Positions 8,689 through 20,979 are shown, counted from the stretch's first letter. The stretch is DNA of 64,000 nt from Nocardia sp. NBC_01329 (GCF_035956715.1 NZ_CP108381.1:3224001-3288000); one strand, 5' to 3'. The notes: generated from the letters alone by a model not told the origin. Numbers and translations are program-made.

Positions 8689-9137
8689 GGCTTCGTCTCC
8701 TTGCCTGCCTTTTCCGAGAGCGCCTGATCGAGCCAGGCGCGCAGTTGTGGTACCGGAGCGGCGCCCGCCTGACGTGCCAGGACCTCGCCCCGGTCCATCA
8801 CGAGCAGAGTCGGTACGGCGCGGACGGTGAACCGTTCGGCGGTCTCGGGCGCAGCATCCACGTCGGTCTTCACCAGCTTGATCTGACCCGCGCGTTCCCT
8901 GGCGAGCTGTTCGAGCGCCGGGCTGACCATGCGGCACGGGCCGCACCAGGTCGCCCAGAGGTCGACGAGCACAGGCACCGAGGATGTCTCGGCGATCTCC
9001 GCGAAGTCGTCATCTGCTGCCGAGGCGATCCAGGGCAGCGGCTCGTGGCAGTTCCCGCAGCGCGGTGTCCCTGTTCCTGCTGCCGGGACCTTGTTCATCT
9101 TGCCGCAGTTCGGACATTTCACCGTTTCGGATCTCAT
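8685..9137 (-). CDS. Thioredoxin with N-terminal zinc ribbon (TrxC/Trx2-like)
   Basis: A 150-residue thioredoxin. The N terminus carries two CxxC knuckles (VKCPNCGKMN and PRCGNCHEPL) that form a zinc ribbon. The active site is WATWCGPCRM and the cis-proline loop is RAVPTLLVM. This is the Trx2/TrxC layout, linked in other bacteria to stress-responsive thiol reduction, with the zinc ribbon tuning redox behaviour. ATG 9137 is chosen over an upstream in-frame start because AGAGGT precedes it at a suitable distance. It lies 14 bases after clpB. Confidence 0.93.
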   Translation of the reverse strand: MRSETVKCPNCGKMNKVPAAGTGTPRCGNCHEPLPWIASAADDDFAEIAETSSVPVLVDLWATWCGPCRMVSPALEQLARERAGQIKLVKTDVDAAPETAERFTVRAVPTLLVMDRGEVLARQAGAAPVPQLRAWLDQALSEKAGKETKP

Positions 9138-9151
9138 GACGGCACCTCTTC

Positions 9152-11785
9152 TCACGCCGCCGCGACAGCGGGTTCGGTATAGGCGACGGCGAGCTCACCG
9201 CCGTCCACCGTGACACGGATGGCGCCTCCCGGCTCGATCTCGCCACGCAACAGCGCGCGACCTATCTTGGTCTCGACCTCGTGGGCGATGTATCGCCGCA
9301 GGGGCCGCGCGCCGTAGACCGGATCGAAACCGTGTTCGGCGATGAGCCGGCGTGCCTCCGCAGTGATATCCAAGTCAATTTGCCTCTGTGCCAACCTGTT
9401 CCGAAGGTCGATGAGTTGTAGCTCCACAATGTGCTCGATCTGGGGCAGGGTGAGCGGTGTGAACAACACGATATCGTCGACCCGGTTGAGGAACTCGGGA
9501 CGGAAGTGACCACGCAGTTCCCCCAGCACCCGCTCGCGTGCGTCGGGTTTGATCTCGCCGTTGGCTGTGACGCCGTCGAGGAGGTGATGGGATCCGATAT
9601 TGGACGTCATGATTATCACGGTGTTGCGGAAATCGACCTGCCTGCCCTGAGAATCGGTGATCCGGCCGTCATCGAGCACCTGCAGCAGGGTATTGAAGAC
9701 GTCGGCGTGGGCCTTCTCGATCTCGTCGAAGAGCACCACCGAGTACGGCTTGCGGCGCACCGCCTCGGTGAGCTGGCCGCCCTCGTCGTATCCGACGTAC
9801 CCGGGGGGCGCGCCGATGAGCCTGCTCACCGTGTGCCGCTCCTGATATTCGCTCATGTCCAGGCGCACCATATTGTCTTCGCTGTCGAAGAGGGCACCGG
9901 CCAGTGTTTTTGCGAGCTCGGTCTTTCCCACGCCGGTCGGACCCAGGAAGATGAACGAGCCGATCGGGCGGCGCGGGTCGCGGATACCGGAGCGCGCCCG
10001 GATCACCGCGTCTGCGACCAGTTGCACCGCCTCGTCCTGGCCGACGACCCTTTCGTGCAGAATCTCGTCGAGCTTGAGCAACTTCTCCCGCTCGCCTTCC
10101 TGTAACCGGGCGACGGGGATACCCGTCCATGCGGCCACGATCTCTGCGATTTCGTCTTCGGTGACAACCTCGCGCAGCAACGGATTCCCGCCTTGTCGGG
10201 TGGCCAGTTGCTCCTCGGCCGCCTCGAGCCTGCGTTCCAGCTCGGTGATCTCGCCGTACCGCAGCTCGGCGGCCCGATTGAGGTCGTAGTTGCGCTCCGC
10301 TTCCTCGGCTTCGTGGCGCAGTCGTTCCAGCTCTCCGCGCAGTTCCTGCACCCGCCGGATCGCCTGCCGCTCCGCCTCCCACTGCGCGTGCCGGGCGTCG
10401 GCTTCGGCTCTCAGGTCGGCCAGTTCTTTGCGCAGCTCTTCGAGGCGCGCCTTGCTGGCCGCGTCCGATTCCTTGGACAGCGCGGCCTCTTCGATTTCCA
10501 GGCGGGTGACTTTACGGGTCAGTTCGTCGAGTTCGGCGGGCATCGAATCTATTTCGGTGCGCAGTCGCGCGCAGGCCTCATCCACCAGGTCGATCGCTTT
10601 GTCCGGGAGGAAGCGGTCGGTGATGTATCGGTGCGAGAGGGTTACAGCGCCCACCAGCGCGCCGTCCTGGATCTTCACGCCGTGAAACACCTCCAGGCGT
10701 TCCCGGAGACCGCGCAGGATCGAGACCGCGTCCTCGACGGTGGGTTCGTCGACCAGAACGGTCTGGAAGCGGCGCTCCAGGGCCGCGTCGGATTCGACGT
10801 GCTTGCGATACTCGTCGAGTGTGGTGGCACCGATCATGTGCAGTTCACCGCGGGCGAGCATCGGTTTGAGCATATTGCCGGCGTCGAGCGACCCCTCACC
10901 GCCGACCGATCCCGCGCCCACCACGGTATGCAATTCGTCGACGAACAACAGGATGCGGCCCTCGGCCGCCTTGACCTCGGACAGCACCGCTTGCAGTCGT
11001 TCCTCGAACTCGCCGCGGTATTTCGCACCGGCTACCAGCGAACCCATATCGAGCGAGAAGATCGTCTTGTCGCGCAGGCCCTCGGGCACGTCGCCGCGGA
11101 CGATCCGCTGGGCGAGGCCCTCGACGATCGCGGTCTTACCGACCCCGGGGTCGCCGATCAGTACTGGATTGTTCTTCGTCTTCCGGCTCAGGATCTGCGT
11201 CACCCTGCGGATCTCGGCATCTCGGCCGATGACCGGATCGAGTTTGCCTGCCCGTCCTTCGGAGACGAGGTCGCGTCCGTACTTCTCCAAGGCCTCGTAC
11301 GCACCTTCCGGGGTCGCCGAGGTGACGCGTTGATTGCCACGCACTGCGGTCAAGGCGGCGAGGAACGATTCTCGCGTGACGCCGTGACTCGCGAGGACCC
11401 GCCCGGCCGCACTGGCCGACCCTTCCTCGGAGAGGGCCATCACGAGATGTTCCACCGAGACATAGGAGTCCTTGAGTCGCTTCGACTCCCGTTCCGCGGC
11501 GTCGAGCAGCTTGGCCAGGCGCTGGGTGATCATCACCTGGCCCGGCGTCGCGCCGGGTCCGCTGACCTTCGGTCTGCGCGACAGTTCACGCTCCAGATCG
11601 GATCGCAGGGCATCGACGTCCGCGCCGGCCTGCTCGAGCAGTCTGGGTACCAGTCCTTGCTGCTGGTCGACCAATGCGAGCAGCAGGTGCTCACCGTCGA
11701 CCTCGGTGTGACCCATTCTGGTCGCTACATTCTGGGCTTCCTGCAGAGCTTCTCGTGACTTCTCGGTCAAGCTGCCGGTGTCCAT
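9152..11785 (-). CDS. clpB: ATP-dependent disaggregase ClpB
   Basis: An 877-residue Hsp100 protein. The N-terminal double Clp_N repeat runs to about residue 150. The first AAA+ module has Walker A GDPGVGKT near residue 212 and Walker B-type LLFVDELH. A coiled-coil middle domain (about 400-540) separates it from the second AAA+ module, with GPTGVGKTE near residue 612 and [11 protein letters not shown]. The middle domain distinguishes ClpB from ClpA/ClpC. It threads aggregated proteins together with DnaK, whose genes lie upstream in the same operon. Its start overlaps the end of the CbpM-like gene by 19 bases. Confidence 0.96.
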   Translation of the reverse strand: MDTGSLTEKSREALQEAQNVATRMGHTEVDGEHLLLALVDQQQGLVPRLLEQAGADVDALRSDLERELSRRPKVSGPGATPGQVMITQRLAKLLDAAERESKRLKDSYVSVEHLVMALSEEGSASAAGRVLASHGVTRESFLAALTAVRGNQRVTSATPEGAYEALEKYGRDLVSEGRAGKLDPVIGRDAEIRRVTQILSRKTKNNPVLIGDPGVGKTAIVEGLAQRIVRGDVPEGLRDKTIFSLDMGSLVAGAKYRGEFEERLQAVLSEVKAAEGRILLFVDELHTVVGAGSVGGEGSLDAGNMLKPMLARGELHMIGATTLDEYRKHVESDAALERRFQTVLVDEPTVEDAVSILRGLRERLEVFHGVKIQDGALVGAVTLSHRYITDRFLPDKAIDLVDEACARLRTEIDSMPAELDELTRKVTRLEIEEAALSKESDAASKARLEELRKELADLRAEADARHAQWEAERQAIRRVQELRGELERLRHEAEEAERNYDLNRAAELRYGEITELERRLEAAEEQLATRQGGNPLLREVVTEDEIAEIVAAWTGIPVARLQEGEREKLLKLDEILHERVVGQDEAVQLVADAVIRARSGIRDPRRPIGSFIFLGPTGVGKTELAKTLAGALFDSEDNMVRLDMSEYQERHTVSRLIGAPPGYVGYDEGGQLTEAVRRKPYSVVLFDEIEKAHADVFNTLLQVLDDGRITDSQGRQVDFRNTVIIMTSNIGSHHLLDGVTANGEIKPDARERVLGELRGHFRPEFLNRVDDIVLFTPLTLPQIEHIVELQLIDLRNRLAQRQIDLDITAEARRLIAEHGFDPVYGARPLRRYIAHEVETKIGRALLRGEIEPGGAIRVTVDGGELAVAYTEPAVAAA

Positions 11786-12096
11786 GGGGGCGTCCTCCTT
11801 CTGCGGGAAGCGGCTTCGAGTTCCTCGATTCGATCCAGCAGATCGAGCACGAGCCCGATTGCCGAGTAGTTCAGGCCCAGACCGGTTCGCAGCCGCTGGA
11901 TACGGGCGGCGTGGGCCACTTCGGATGGTTCGAACGACATCTCGCCGCCGGCATCGCGGTGGGCGTCGAGCAGTCCGAGAGCGACCAGTTTTCGGGCCAG
12001 TTCGGGGTGTAGCCCGGTTCGTTCGGCGAAGGCATCCGGCGACAATCCGGTACGGCGAACCAAGACGTACCGGGCGCGCGGCAGTGGAGTGCTCAT
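11767..12096 (-). CDS. CbpM-like chaperone modulator (MerR-type HTH)
   Basis: A 109-residue protein with a short MerR-like helix-turn-helix ([20 protein letters not shown]) followed by a helical tail ([16 protein letters not shown]). Proteins of this kind sit next to DnaJ/CbpA genes and modulate the J-protein; related HspR proteins repress heat-shock operons. Here it starts inside the dnaJ stop (ATGA overlap) and runs into clpB. Whether it acts on DnaJ, on DNA, or on both cannot be decided from sequence. I found no HspR-type inverted repeat upstream of dnaK. Confidence 0.8.
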   Translation of the reverse strand: MSTPLPRARYVLVRRTGLSPDAFAERTGLHPELARKLVALGLLDAHRDAGGEMSFEPSEVAHAARIQRLRTGLGLNYSAIGLVLDLLDRIEELEAASRRRRTPPWTPAA

Positions 12097-13013
12097 TTCA
12101 CTTTCCTCGGATCGAAGTTCGATTCGGCGGCCAGCTGCTCGAACAGGTCCCGCTCGCGTGCTGTCGGTTTCGACGGCACCATCACTTTGATCTCGGCGTA
12201 GAGGTTGCCGGCGGCGCCCCGCGGATTGGGCATTCCTTCGCCGCGCAGCCGCAGCTTCCGACCCGTCGACGAGCCCGGCACCACTTTGACTTTCGCCTCG
12301 CCGCCCGGGGTGGGCACGACGACGGTCGCGCCGAGGACAGCCTCCCAGGGCGATACGGGCAGGTCGACGTAGATGTCGCGGCCTTGCACCCGGAACCGGG
12401 TATGTGGCTTGATCCGCACCACGAGGTACAGATCCCCGGGCGGCGCATCACCGCTACCCCGGCCGCCCTGACCGGCCAGCCGGATTCGCTGCCCGTCCAG
12501 GACACCGGCCGGAATGTCGACGTCGTACTGTCGTCCGTCCAGTCCGAGAGTGCGTTTTCCGCCTCGATACGCCTCTTCCAGGGGCAGTTCCAGTTCTGCT
12601 TCCTGATCCGCTCCGGGAATCGGCCCATACCCGCCACCGCCGGAGAACATCTGTCCGAAGAGGTCCTCGAAGTCGACGGGGCCCTGGCCACCGAAACCTC
12701 GACCGAAGTGCACCCTTCCGCCCCCGCCGCCATACCCCCCGCCACCGTATCCACCGGCGCTTGCCCGGACCCGTTCGTCGTAGTCCTCGGGCACTCGCCG
12801 GAAGTCGGCACCGAATCGGTCGTAGCGTGTGCGGGTGTCCGGGTCGGACAACACCTGGTAGGCCTCGTTCACCTCTTTGAACGTGTCCTCCGCAGCGGGG
12901 TCCTTGTTCACATCGGGGTGATACTTGCGAGCCAGCTTGCGGTACGCCTGCTGGATTTCGTCGGCGCCGGCGCCACGCGGGACTCCGAGAACTTCGTAGT
13001 AATCGCGCGCCAT
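12093..13013 (-). CDS. Type II J-domain co-chaperone (CbpA/DnaJ2-like)
   Basis: A 306-residue J-protein. The J domain occupies the first 70 residues and has the HPD motif (YHPDVNKD) that stimulates DnaK ATPase. A Gly-rich linker with [13 protein letters not shown] and an FGQMF segment follows, then two C-terminal substrate-binding beta domains and a short terminal helix. The CxxCxGxG zinc-finger repeats of type I DnaJ are absent. It starts six bases after grpE, and a GAGGGGTGA preceding ATG 13013 serves as ribosome-binding site. Confidence 0.93.
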   Translation of the reverse strand: MARDYYEVLGVPRGAGADEIQQAYRKLARKYHPDVNKDPAAEDTFKEVNEAYQVLSDPDTRTRYDRFGADFRRVPEDYDERVRASAGGYGGGGYGGGGGRVHFGRGFGGQGPVDFEDLFGQMFSGGGGYGPIPGADQEAELELPLEEAYRGGKRTLGLDGRQYDVDIPAGVLDGQRIRLAGQGGRGSGDAPPGDLYLVVRIKPHTRFRVQGRDIYVDLPVSPWEAVLGATVVVPTPGGEAKVKVVPGSSTGRKLRLRGEGMPNPRGAAGNLYAEIKVMVPSKPTARERDLFEQLAAESNFDPRKVK

Positions 13014-13019
13014 CGCTAC

Positions 13020-13544
13020 TCACCCCTCGGGTCGGCTGACGACCACCGCGGCGGGACGCAACTGCCGCCCGTCCTCGCCGTAGCCCGGACGCACGACCTC
13101 GACGACGGTTCCGGAATCAAGGTCGGGGCGGTCCACCACACCGACCACTTCGTGCAGTTCCGGGGAGAACGGCACACCGACCTCGTCGTGGCGCTCGAAA
13201 CCGAACTGTGACAGCACCTGCACCGCCTGATCCCGGATCGCCTTCACACCCTCGACGACCGCCTGGGGATCGCTACCGGAATGGGCCAGCGCGAGCTCCA
13301 GATTGTCCAGGACCGGCAGCCACGCCGCGGAAACCTTCGCCACCTCCGCAGCGCGTTCCCGGCCCAGATCCTTGGCGTAGCGTTTGCGCAGGTTGTCCAG
13401 ATCCGCGAGGGCCCTGCGCCAGCGGTCCTCGAGCTGAGCCGACTCGGACTCCGTACCGGTAAGATCAGGCGGCGTCTCGGCCTGATCCCGGTCCGTACCC
13501 TCGGTAGCCGGCTCGGTTGTCGAACGATCTGCAGACCTTTCCAT
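13020..13544 (-). CDS. grpE: Nucleotide exchange factor GrpE
   Basis: A 174-residue protein with a charged disordered N terminus (about 45 residues), a long helix (RWRRALADLDNLRKRYAKDL), and the C-terminal beta domain with VVEGVKAIRDQAVQVLSQFG and FSPELHEVVG. GrpE releases ADP from DnaK. It starts eight bases after the dnaK stop with an AGG six bases before the ATG. The C-terminal part is somewhat divergent, as usual for secondary actinobacterial copies. Confidence 0.93.
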   Translation of the reverse strand: MERSADRSTTEPATEGTDRDQAETPPDLTGTESESAQLEDRWRRALADLDNLRKRYAKDLGRERAAEVAKVSAAWLPVLDNLELALAHSGSDPQAVVEGVKAIRDQAVQVLSQFGFERHDEVGVPFSPELHEVVGVVDRPDLDSGTVVEVVRPGYGEDGRQLRPAAVVVSRPEG

Positions 13545-13552
13545 CGCGTGCC

Positions 13553-15433
<1,881 letters not shown>

Positions 15434-16864
15434 GACTCATTCCCTTCGATCGGTCCGGCCGGCGAGCAGGCCGACGGCTTCGTCCGCGGCGTCGACGTCG
15501 GCCAGGGCCTCGTGGTGACGTGGTTGTAATGACTGGATCGAGGTGAAGTCGCGCCGACCGCCCTGCAGCGCACCAGCGAGCGGGCCGAGCAGGGCGCCGA
15601 ACGACAGCACCGAGAACGCGCGCCCGTAGGCGGCCCCCCAAGCCCACGAGCAGCGGTGGGACTCAGCCGAGTAAACAGCGAACAGCGCGCCCGCGGCGGC
15701 ACCTCGCAGGGCTGCCCAGCCGTCGTCGAACCGGCCGACAACCGGTCGACATCACGTCCGGCGATCGCCGGTTCGTTCACTGTGCAAGGCCGGTCGGCGA
15801 AGTAGACGGCGCTTCCCGCGTCGGCGTAGCAATCCGCGTCGCTACCCGACATGCCGGTCGACCCGGACCTACCGCGGCGGCCCCGGCACTGGACTCTGAC
15901 ATCACGCCCCCTCGGCGTCGATGACTCGAGGTTCACCGAACCGCGCATGTACCGGTTCGACGTCGGTCAACAGGGTTGAGTCCACGGCCCAACCGCCCAG
16001 AATTCTTCATCCGCCTGTGGGCATACGACGAAACCGGGAGACGGCGACACTCCACTACCGGCGGCTCCAGGCCAGCCTCTCGAGTGGCTCGCATCCACGG
16101 GCTCGATGCATCAGCCGCTACATGGTGCTTCCGCGAGTAGAACTCCCGATGCAAGGAATTATCGCAGCCGACGCGTCGCGTGACAAGGTTCCGATATGTC
16201 GAAAGCAAAAGGCGATTCGGCCCTGATAACAGATTCTCCGAAACCGTGCGGAATACCGCTGCCTCAGCCTCAGGTAGAGCGTCAGGCCCCCGGCGATAGT
16301 GAACCGTGCCGGATCGGAAACCCACTTCGGTTTCAGACCAGCGCCGCTCGGGTTGTAGTCACAGCATCGCAACCGATCGCACGGGCACCGAGTATCCCTG
16401 CATGACAAGCAATTCAGCGAATTACACCGATGTGCACCGGCGCCTCCGGCCGATCCGCCGGCGATCTCACCACGACACCAACGGCATAGTCCAGCGCGGT
16501 GACTGCGAGCAGTGAATTCATCCGCGAGTCGAGAGAATTCGAGTAGCCGGAGATAGGCGGCAGCTGGAAATCAGTAGTTCCGCGTGGCGAGTTCGGCTTC
16601 CAATGACTCGGTCGACTCCGATGCTACTTGCACCGTATGAACTGAGGCGTCCTGTTCCCGCAGATCCGGACGAGCAGATCAGGGTGGCGATACAGAATCT
16701 ACCGTCGACCGGTGCGGCACATGTGGTCGCGGAGCCATTTGCTACTCCGCGGCCGCATCGAGCTCCGGTCGCAGAAGTGCTCCCAGGGGTGTCACGCCTC
16801 CGTTCCGACCGCTTCGATGCACACATCCGCGACGGTGCCCTGTCGACCAGCTCACGCTCACTGC
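15434..16864. other. Long gene-poor stretch upstream of the dnaK operon
   Basis: About 1.4 kb in which I recognise no gene on either strand. Open frames exist but none has protein-like composition, a supporting ribosome-binding site or a familiar motif. The promoter of the dnaK operon must lie at the left end. I looked for HspR (HAIR) and CIRCE inverted repeats and did not find a convincing one. The stretch may hold decayed genes. Confidence 0.4.
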
Positions 16865-17278
16865 TCACATCGCCGCCACGGCCGCCTCTGCGACGGCCTT
16901 GTCCTGCTCCCCGGTGCCGCCGCTGACGCCGACCGCCCCGACTACCTGGCCGTTGTGCCGCAGCGGGACACCACCGGCGAAGATCATGATGCGCCCACCG
17001 TTGGAGGCGTGTATCCCGTAGAACTGCTCGCCCGGGCCCGCGTCGGCCGCGAGGTCTTCGGTCGAGATGTCCAGCGCTCGCGCGGTGAATGCCTTGTTTA
17101 TCGAGATGTCGATGCTGGCGATCCAGGCGCCGTCCATCCGCACATGGGCTACGAGGTTGCCGCCGGCATCGACCACCGCGATATTCGACGGTGAATCGAT
17201 CTCGGCGGCTTTGGCCCGGCCGGCGGCAATCACCCGCTGCGCATCGTCGAGGGACACCGACACCTGGTGCACTGTCAT
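16865..17278 (-). CDS. GlcG/HbpS-family protein
   Basis: A 137-residue protein of the GlcG/HbpS (DUF336) family. The characteristic segments are NIAVVDAGGNLVAHVRMDGA, ISINKAFTARAL, GGRIMIFAGGVPL and VVGAVGVSGGTGEQDKAVAE. Some members bind haem or assist oxidoreductases, but the biochemical role is mostly unknown. ATG 17278 is chosen because it overlaps the stop of the upstream PfpI-like gene in an ATGA arrangement. It is the last gene of a three-gene run with the dehydrogenase. Confidence 0.88.
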   Translation of the reverse strand: MTVHQVSVSLDDAQRVIAAGRAKAAEIDSPSNIAVVDAGGNLVAHVRMDGAWIASIDISINKAFTARALDISTEDLAADAGPGEQFYGIHASNGGRIMIFAGGVPLRHNGQVVGAVGVSGGTGEQDKAVAEAAVAAM

Positions 17279-17568
17279 GACGCACCCGCCCCGGTCTTCG
17301 CGAACTGCTCGACGACGGTCTGACACAACGCGGGGAGGTCGTCGAGCGGCGGGCCCGAGATCAGGTCGCCGTCGACCACGACCTCATCGTTCACGACGTC
17401 GGCCCCGGCGCTGCCCGGGTCGTTATCGGGTGTACGGATTTTGCCGGGCTGCGGCGCCGGCAGCTCTGTATACCCAGCGGTTTGTCGCACCGCGGCCGGG
17501 GGTCGCCCGAGTTCGACCAGATCGGTAACCAGTGCCGCGATCGGCGTGCCGTGCAGTGCTGTTGTCAT
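17275..17568 (-). pseudogene. Internally deleted DJ-1/PfpI-family gene
   Basis: A 97-residue frame with a good start (GAGGAG before ATG 17568). The N terminus (TTALHGTPIAALVTD) and C terminus (VVNDEVVVDGDLISGPPLDD and LPALCQTVVEQF) match the two ends of a PfpI/DJ-1 protein, which is normally about 180 residues. The middle, including the nucleophile elbow with its catalytic cysteine, is missing without breaking the frame. It may be a translated but inactive remnant, kept because it couples the dehydrogenase to the GlcG-like gene. Confidence 0.65.
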
Positions 17569-17596
17569 CGTTGTGCTCCTCTCGGTCAGGGCCGCC

Positions 17597-18736
17597 TCAC
17601 GGATGCAGTACGACTTTGGTCCATCCGTCGTCGCGGGCATCGAAATGCTGGTAGCCGACCTCGGCCTCGGCCAGCGGGAGCTCATGGGAGATGATCCAGG
17701 ACGGTGTGGCCCGGCCCTGGTGAATCAGGTCACGCAGCTGCCGGTTGTAATGCTTGACATTGGCCTGCCCGGTGCCGGCCTTCTGCCCCTTGAACCAGAA
17801 TTTCCCCATGTCGAAGGCAATCTTGCCGTCTCGTTCGAGTTCGTCAGGGGCGTTGCGGTCCTGAGGCAGGAAAATACCGACCACGCCGATATGTCCGGTG
17901 AAACGCACCGAGTCGACGAGCCGATTCATCGTCATCGCGGCGTCCTCGTGACCTTGCGGGTCGTGCGCCTGATACCCGACGCACTCACAACCCTTATCGG
18001 CGCCGCGCCCGCCGGTCATATCGAGGACCTGCTCGACCGGGTCACCGATGGAGTCGTCGATGGGTGTGACCCCGATCTGCTCGGCGAGCCGCAACCGGTC
18101 GGGACGACGATCGACGATCATCACCTGACTCGCGCCCTGGATCATCGCCGAGTACGCCGCCATCAGACCGACCGGCCCGGCCCCGTAGACCACCATCGAA
18201 TCCCCGGGCTGCATATCGGCCAGGCGGGTGCAGTGCCAACCGGTGGGGAAGATATCGGAAAGCATCACATAGTCGGCTTCCTTGTCCTGGGCGTCCTCGG
18301 GCAGTCGCAGGCAATTGAAGTCACCGAACGGCACTCGCAGATACTCCGCCTGTCCGCCCCAGAACGGCCCCATCCCGGCGAAACCGAACGCGGCACCGGC
18401 CATCTTCGGATCCGGGTGCACTGTCAGGCAGAACGCGGTCAGTCCTTCCTCGCAGTTGCGGCAGAAACCGCAACCGATGTTGAACGGTAGACACACCCGG
18501 TCCCCGGTGCTGACCTTGACCACCGCGTCGCCCACCTCTGCGACGATCCCCAAATTTTCGTGGCCGAGGACCATCCCGGGCTCCAGATCGGTGCGGCCCT
18601 CGTACATGTGTAGATCCGACCCGCAAATGTTGGTGCTGGTGATCTTTACCAGCACATCGGTCGGCTGCTCGATTCTCGCATCGGGCACATCCTTCACGTG
18701 AACCTCACGTGGCCCGTCGTACACAAGCGCTTTCAT
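17597..18736 (-). CDS. Zinc-dependent alcohol/formaldehyde dehydrogenase (MDR family)
   Basis: A 379-residue medium-chain dehydrogenase. Catalytic zinc ligands lie in ICGSDLHMYEGR and GHENLGIVAEVG. The four-cysteine structural zinc lobe is GCGFCRNCEEGLTAFC. The NAD-binding motif is VYGAGPVGLMAAYSAM. The insert with GFAGMGPFWGGQAEYLRVPF and the long C-terminal part (FDMGKFWFKGQKAGTGQANV) are typical of the glutathione-independent formaldehyde dehydrogenase-like group. The real substrate is unknown. ATG 18736 has GGGAG about nine bases upstream. It heads the run with the PfpI remnant and the GlcG-like gene. Confidence 0.9.
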   Translation of the reverse strand: MKALVYDGPREVHVKDVPDARIEQPTDVLVKITSTNICGSDLHMYEGRTDLEPGMVLGHENLGIVAEVGDAVVKVSTGDRVCLPFNIGCGFCRNCEEGLTAFCLTVHPDPKMAGAAFGFAGMGPFWGGQAEYLRVPFGDFNCLRLPEDAQDKEADYVMLSDIFPTGWHCTRLADMQPGDSMVVYGAGPVGLMAAYSAMIQGASQVMIVDRRPDRLRLAEQIGVTPIDDSIGDPVEQVLDMTGGRGADKGCECVGYQAHDPQGHEDAAMTMNRLVDSVRFTGHIGVVGIFLPQDRNAPDELERDGKIAFDMGKFWFKGQKAGTGQANVKHYNRQLRDLIHQGRATPSWIISHELPLAEAEVGYQHFDARDDGWTKVVLHP

Positions 18737-19003
18737 CTCGACACTCCCTGTCATGCGGCGTTTCCGGATGATGCCCGGCCAAGCCACCACAGGCGGTTAC
18801 ACGTGAGCGACCGACCGAATGAATCCGTCTGCTGGGGCAGACGACGCGACAGCGCATAGAACCTGAAGCCGACACCAAAGTGACCCACTGTTTCGCGTTA
18901 CGGGCGACCAACAGCGGGCGCACTCCAGGCGTCGCATTCGCTCCATCTTGGAGTCTCCTCTTTCGGCTCCGCGACCGCCAGAGGTGGGATCGGTTTCATT
19001 GAT

Positions 19004-19330
19004 TTGTGGGCTCGGGCGGCTTCGTTCCGGCTCGGCGGGCCACTGGATGTGGCCCTCGCCGTGGAGGAAGACGGAGTCACCGAGGCCTACCCGAACTTCG
19101 ATGTCTCTCTGCCCGACGGCTCGGGCCGGATGACGGGGGCGGCAGCGGAATGGGTAACGTCGGCTGGCTCGCCCGGCTCGGCACCGACGGCTCATTGCGC
19201 TGGGTCGCGCCGATGTTTTCCGCCAATCCCTTCATCGGCGTGCGCTACGAAGGGACCTCCGCGGTGTTCGTCGACGACTGGCGCAACATGCTGACTCTCG
19301 ACCTCGCCGACGCTGACCTGACCTGCCACA
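19004..19330 (+). pseudogene. Possible frameshifted gene remnant, unknown family
   Basis: Two plausible protein pieces lie in different frames: VALAVEEDGVTEAYPNFDVS (about 19048-19110), then GNVGWLARLGTDGSLRW and NPFIGVRYEGTSAVFVDDW (about 19150-19300). Read together they resemble a short beta-rich protein broken by a frameshift near 19120-19150. I do not recognise the family. The reading could be chance coding-like composition. Confidence 0.3.
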
Positions 19331-19423
19331 CCCGAAACATCGACTTGATAGACCTATTTCGAAACTGGATCACTTGTGCGGCGTCCAGCAGTCCTCGACG
19401 GCGGGCCAACAGCCGTACCCGCC

Positions 19424-19660
19424 CTATTCGCCTCCGTCCTTCCCGCCTTTACCTTTACCCTTCCCGCCTTTGCCTCTGCCTCTGCCCTTTTCGCCTTCGG
19501 CTTTCCCTCCGGGCTCACCCGCGTTCTCGGCTCCGTCCTCGCCCGGCTGTTGCTGCTGCTGTGGCTCGGACGAGGCCTGCGGTTGGCTGGACGCCGTGCC
19601 CGCGGACAAGAACGCGGCGAGAATGCCGGCCACCGCGACGGCCGCGACCTTATGAGTCAA
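19424..19660 (-). CDS. Small secreted low-complexity protein
   Basis: A 78-residue frame beginning at TTG 19660 (LTHKVAAVAVAG), with GAAGGG eight bases upstream. Residues 5-25 form a signal peptide (VAAVAVAGILAAFLSAGTAS). The mature part is low-complexity: a glutamine run (five Gln), an acidic Gly/Glu/Ala stretch, and a Lys/Gly-rich tail. No function is recognisable. Longer in-frame starts upstream add an Arg-rich segment that would spoil the signal peptide. Confidence 0.5.
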   Translation of the reverse strand: MTHKVAAVAVAGILAAFLSAGTASSQPQASSEPQQQQQPGEDGAENAGEPGGKAEGEKGRGRGKGGKGKGKGGKDGGE

Positions 19661-19873
19661 TGTAGTAACCCTTCTAGCAGCGGAAATGGGGATGTGCACG
19701 ATCAACCGAGTCAGCATAGAAGTGGTGGGCGCCCGCGCACGGAACCACCGCTCACGTGGCGGTTCCTCACTACCGGCAGTCAACTCCGGACCAAGGCCAC
19801 GATCCCGACCAAAGCAGATCAGACCGCGCGGCCAAACGCCGCTCTGAAGCCCCCGGGTTTCGTGCCCACCGGG

Positions 19874-20134
19874 TTATCTGTCTCCAGTGGGCTGCGGAGA
19901 GCAGTTGGCATCGTAATCGGCTTCGTACTCGACCGGCGGTTTCCGGTCGAGGCGGTGCATATTCTTCTTACGATGCGCCGCGACCCAATTCGTCAAGGTC
20001 CCGGAGTTGATACCCAAATCGCGGGCGACCTCCGCGATCGACCGCTCCGGTGACTCGATCACCATTCTCACGGCCTCGTCCTTGTACTCAGGCGAGTACT
20101 TCCTGCGATGCTGCCCCACGAACTGCTCCCTCAC
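19874..20134 (-). mobile_element. Remnant of an IS3-family orfA (transposase HTH)
   Basis: An 86-residue frame whose first 55 residues are the helix-turn-helix of an IS3-family OrfA (RRKYSPEYKDEAVRMVIES, SIAEVARDLGINSGTLTNWV). The leucine-zipper part of OrfA and all of OrfB (DDE catalytic region) are missing; the C terminus is unrelated to the family. I found no terminal inverted repeats. This is a dead fragment. Confidence 0.75.
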
Positions 20135-20184
20135 TTTCAGTGGCCACCCTACGAGGGGTCACTGTCCAGAATGAACCGGTCACC

Positions 20185-20979
20185 TCAGACGTAGACCTGA
20201 TGGTTATAGCCGCTTCCTATCTGGACCTCAGTGTGGCTGAAGCCGATGGATGGTTCATGCGCCGGTTCCTCGTGTGGGAGCCAGCTTTTGCCGTCGTCGG
20301 CCTCGAACGTGGCGATGGTCAGTAGGGCATCCATGTCGCTGCCGCAGGTAGGGCAGAGCAGGGGGTGGGGGTCGATGGCGCCCCAGCCAGGCCAGCCGCC
20401 GACTCTCCAGCCGGGAGCGACGGCCAACTCATTGGCGTAGAACTCCTCCGGGGCGATCTCGTAGGCACTGTCCACACCCGTCTCGGCTGCCTGCCACAGG
20501 CTCCAGTCTCCGATCTGCTCTCGGAGTTCCTTGCTCAGGTCCCTGCGGTCGGGGTATTCGGTAACTTGCTCCGGGTTGAGCAGGCACGACGCGGGCAGGT
20601 AGCCGTCGAATTGCACCGCGGGCGGTTCGGGGGGCGTGGCGAGGATGTCGGTGACGGTGGCGGCCGACCGCCAGAACAGCGCGGTCTTGGGCATGCCCGT
20701 CGAGTGGTCGAAGGGGCACCACAAGACCTGGAGCAGGTCTGCGCCTTCAGGGGTGTGTAGATCGGGCACGGCGCGCGCGTAGAGCTGCGCGACCGGCAGC
20801 ATCGCTATGGAACCCTCATAGGGGGCGATCGCCAGCGTGACCGGATACTCCTGCGGAGGGCGGATTCGTTCGAGGGTCTCTCGTTCCTGCGGGGTCAGGG
20901 TCCTGCCGCGCGAGGCGGCACGGATCCGCCGTTCCAGCCTCACCTCCGCTGGGGACAGGGCCGGATTGATTCCGTCCAC
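20185..20979 (-). CDS. DUF1963/YwqG-like hypothetical protein
   Basis: About 264 residues from GTG 20979. The C-terminal half has PGWRVGGWPGWGAIDPHPLL and LCPTCGSDMDALLTIATFE, the pattern of DUF1963 (YwqG)-like proteins with a CxxC zinc-type knuckle. The N-terminal part is helical with no known motif. The frame stays open 60 bases upstream of the GTG and reads SEPWPHCDEPHVVDGINP, which looks like genuine coding sequence, so the true N terminus may be longer with a non-standard start or an upstream frameshift. Function is unknown. Confidence 0.7.
   Translation of the reverse strand: MDGINPALSPAEVRLERRIRAASRGRTLTPQERETLERIRPPQEYPVTLAIAPYEGSIAMLPVAQLYARAVPDLHTPEGADLLQVLWCPFDHSTGMPKTALFWRSAATVTDILATPPEPPAVQFDGYLPASCLLNPEQVTEYPDRRDLSKELREQIGDWSLWQAAETGVDSAYEIAPEEFYANELAVAPGWRVGGWPGWGAIDPHPLLCPTCGSDMDALLTIATFEADDGKSWLPHEEPAHEPSIGFSHTEVQIGSGYNHQVYV

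Noticed and set aside
10193..11758. Plus-strand open frame opposite clpB
   Set aside because: The minus strand encodes an unmistakable ClpB; the plus translation has no family features.
15434..16000. HspR (HAIR) or CIRCE operator upstream of dnaK
   Set aside because: GTTGAGT and GACTCGAG-like pieces occur but not as a properly spaced inverted repeat near the dnaK start.
15933..16325. Minus-strand open frame of 130 codons in the gene-poor stretch
   Set aside because: No start signal, no motif, and composition not protein-like; left as intergenic.
19874..20134. Complete IS3 element
   Set aside because: Only the OrfA helix-turn-helix is present; no OrfB, no DDE motif and no terminal inverted repeats were found.
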